The notes beneath the pieces are model-generated. The model worked only from the letters and a program-made list of their open reading frames with translations. It did no database searches and was not told the DNA's origin. Shown piece by piece: positions 47,144 to 48,532 of a DNA stretch of 48,532 nt. Made by a program: the position numbers and the translations under genes. Numbering within the stretch: position 1 is the stretch's first letter; every line of letters starts with the position of its first letter. Location: assembly GCA_947167565.1 (NCBI GenBank), contig CAMVIN010000004.1, forward strand, positions 1-48,532, read 5' to 3'. The stretch comes from an uncultured Clostridia bacterium (GTDB taxonomy: Bacteria; Bacillota; Clostridia; Lachnospirales; Lachnospiraceae).

Positions 47144-47215
47144 GCTTCGAAAGGGACTTGAACCCTCGACCCCTTCATTACGAGTGAAGTGCTCTACCGA
47201 CTGAGCTATCGAAGC
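47144..47215 (-). tRNA. tRNA-Thr (anticodon CGT)
   Basis: GCTTCGA/TCGAAGC acceptor, GCTC..GAGC D-arm, CTTCA-CTCGTAA-TGAAG anticodon arm, GAGGG-TTCAAGT-CCCTT T-arm; 72 nt, CCA not encoded. Confidence 0.95.
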
Positions 47216-47250
47216 AATCCTGACACAACTATTGTTGTCCAACACTACTT

Positions 47251-47279
47251 AATATATAGAAAGTTTAATGAAATGTCAA
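47251..47279 (-). promoter_or_regulatory. Candidate sigma-A promoter of tRNA-Thr
   Basis: Minus strand TTGACA, 17 bp spacer, TATATT. Confidence 0.7.
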
Positions 47280-47307
47280 GATATTTTTTTGTTTCCTTGC
47301 AGAAAAA

Positions 47308-48327
47308 TTAATCTCCCGCCTTAAATTTCTGTTTTGCGTAACAGTGTACTTTTTTTCTGTACTGCGCCGGGGTGGAACCATTAAACACCGCCATATACCT
47401 CGATGGTCTCTTTGAATTGAAAAACAGCGGGTCATAACATTTTCCGTTAATCATCGCCCAGCAGTGACTATTCATATAACGATTTACCGAATCCTGACAG
47501 AGATAAGACTTCTTATATCCAAGTTCTGTAGCAAGGTATACAAATCCCAAAGAAATCCCTCTACAGTCCCCATTCTGCCACCGGAGAATATCAATTCCCA
47601 GTTTGGAAGTCCATCCCTTTTTCCCGTCACATACTAAATCCTTATAATTATAATGATGGACAATATACTGAAAACATTTTTGCAGTGCCTCCGGCTGTGT
47701 CATACTTTTTTTGATAATTTTTCGCAGAATCATATTGGCATATGTCCTGCACTCCACATCTCTCGCCTGCATGGAATTCATCTTCTTCCCAGACGGAGTA
47801 TAGGTTTTGTTCTTTTCTCTGTACGCATACACAGAACCATCTAAATGCATATAGTATCTGGCCTTTTTGCAGGTGCAGTCCGACGGACAAATTTTCCCAT
47901 TCTTAAATAAATAATACTTCTCCTTAATCTGACACAACCCTGTCGCATCACTCAAAAAGCCTTTTTCGTCAAAACTAAAGTCACCTTTTTCTTCATCCTG
48001 TGCCAGCATGCCCTCTGAATCCGCATAGAGAATCCTAATTTTGTTTGGCTTATACAAACCGAGATTTTTTACTTTCTTAAAAGGAATGTATCTGCCTCCC
48101 AGTTTAAAAAACCACCCTGACTGATATTCGCCCTCTTCATCTACCAGATAGAGCAAATCCTCCTCTTCCATAACCTTGTACTCTGTTTCTTCTGCCTTTT
48201 GCTTTTTCTGCTTAGCTTCAGCCGGAGCAACATACCCATTCCCCAGAATTCCCATCACCATCAAAGCAACAAATAAACAGGCAATCCTTCTGAACATATG
48301 CTTCTTGTTCGACTCTCTCTCCTTCAC
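47308..48327 (-). CDS. Secreted transglutaminase-like superfamily protein
   Basis: 339 aa; signal peptide, choline-binding-like Gly/aromatic repeats, and TGc-like catalytic signature NGDCRGISLGFVYLATELGY...SHCWAMINGKCYDPLFF (Cys-His-Asp). Confidence 0.78.
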   Translation of the reverse strand: MKERESNKKHMFRRIACLFVALMVMGILGNGYVAPAEAKQKKQKAEETEYKVMEEEDLLYLVDEEGEYQSGWFFKLGGRYIPFKKVKNLGLYKPNKIRILYADSEGMLAQDEEKGDFSFDEKGFLSDATGLCQIKEKYYLFKNGKICPSDCTCKKARYYMHLDGSVYAYREKNKTYTPSGKKMNSMQARDVECRTYANMILRKIIKKSMTQPEALQKCFQYIVHHYNYKDLVCDGKKGWTSKLGIDILRWQNGDCRGISLGFVYLATELGYKKSYLCQDSVNRYMNSHCWAMINGKCYDPLFFNSKRPSRYMAVFNGSTPAQYRKKVHCYAKQKFKAGD

Positions 48328-48471
48328 AATCTCACTTTCCCCTCTTACGATTCGTATTATGACGATACTTAGAGTGCGAAAAACTACTATATCGCTCTCT
48401 TATATACCACCATAACCTGACTTTATTCTACCACATTCGGGGAAATTTGACCAGTAATTTAGAAGCTCCCT

Positions 48472-48532
48472 TTATACTTTTTTCAACACTCCCTTATCCA
48501 TCTCATACACCTCATCGCACAGCACATCAATA
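48472..48532 (-). CDS. C-terminal end of a possible ABC transporter ATP-binding protein (partial, runs off the right edge)
   Basis: Minus-strand open frame ...IDVLCDEVYEMDKGVLKKV-stop, resembling the H-loop/C-terminal segment of ABC ATPases; only 20 codons visible. Confidence 0.4.
   Translation of the reverse strand, partial: IDVLCDEVYEMDKGVLKKV

Noticed and set aside
1-48532. CRISPR array, prophage, integron or intact transposon
   Set aside because: No regularly spaced direct repeats, transposase, integrase or phage structural genes were seen in the translations.

Overview
Window from a Gram-positive, Lachnospiraceae-like (Clostridia) chromosome; the lineage is inferred from protein character only. 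Most genes lie on the minus strand. Main blocks: two tandem GT2 / GT2-TagF-like glycosyltransferase genes at the left edge, the second with an apparent frameshift; leuS divergent from a secreted serpin; DedA, YtaF/MntP-like and P-type ATPase transport genes; a thioredoxin/CcdA-like redox membrane protein; a secreted GH43 arabinanase; a MacA/MacB-like ABC exporter; a 1082-aa hybrid histidine kinase with an HD-GYP output; dusB, coaX, citrate synthase, argF and SPFH/NfeD genes; an exopolysaccharide operon (CpsB phosphatase, LCP, Wzz, BY-kinase, Lys-rich LRR protein, polyprenyl sugar transferase) plus a polysaccharide deacetylase; galM, an SpoU methyltransferase, GNAT, prfA, prmC, DUF1385, rpmE and rho; a compact fab operon (acpP-fabD-fabG-fabF-fabZ); tRNA-Thr(CGT); and a transglutaminase-like secreted protein. 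I saw no CRISPR array, rRNA, prophage or intact mobile element. The observations most worth checking are the superposed divergent leuS/serpin promoters, the frameshifted TagF-type gene, two extremely lysine-rich secreted modules, the Tyr-rich kinase tail, the structured acpP-fabD intercistronic region, and a perfect 13-bp hairpin inside the deacetylase coding sequence. None of these is demonstrated to be a new system; they are hypotheses from reading the sequence.
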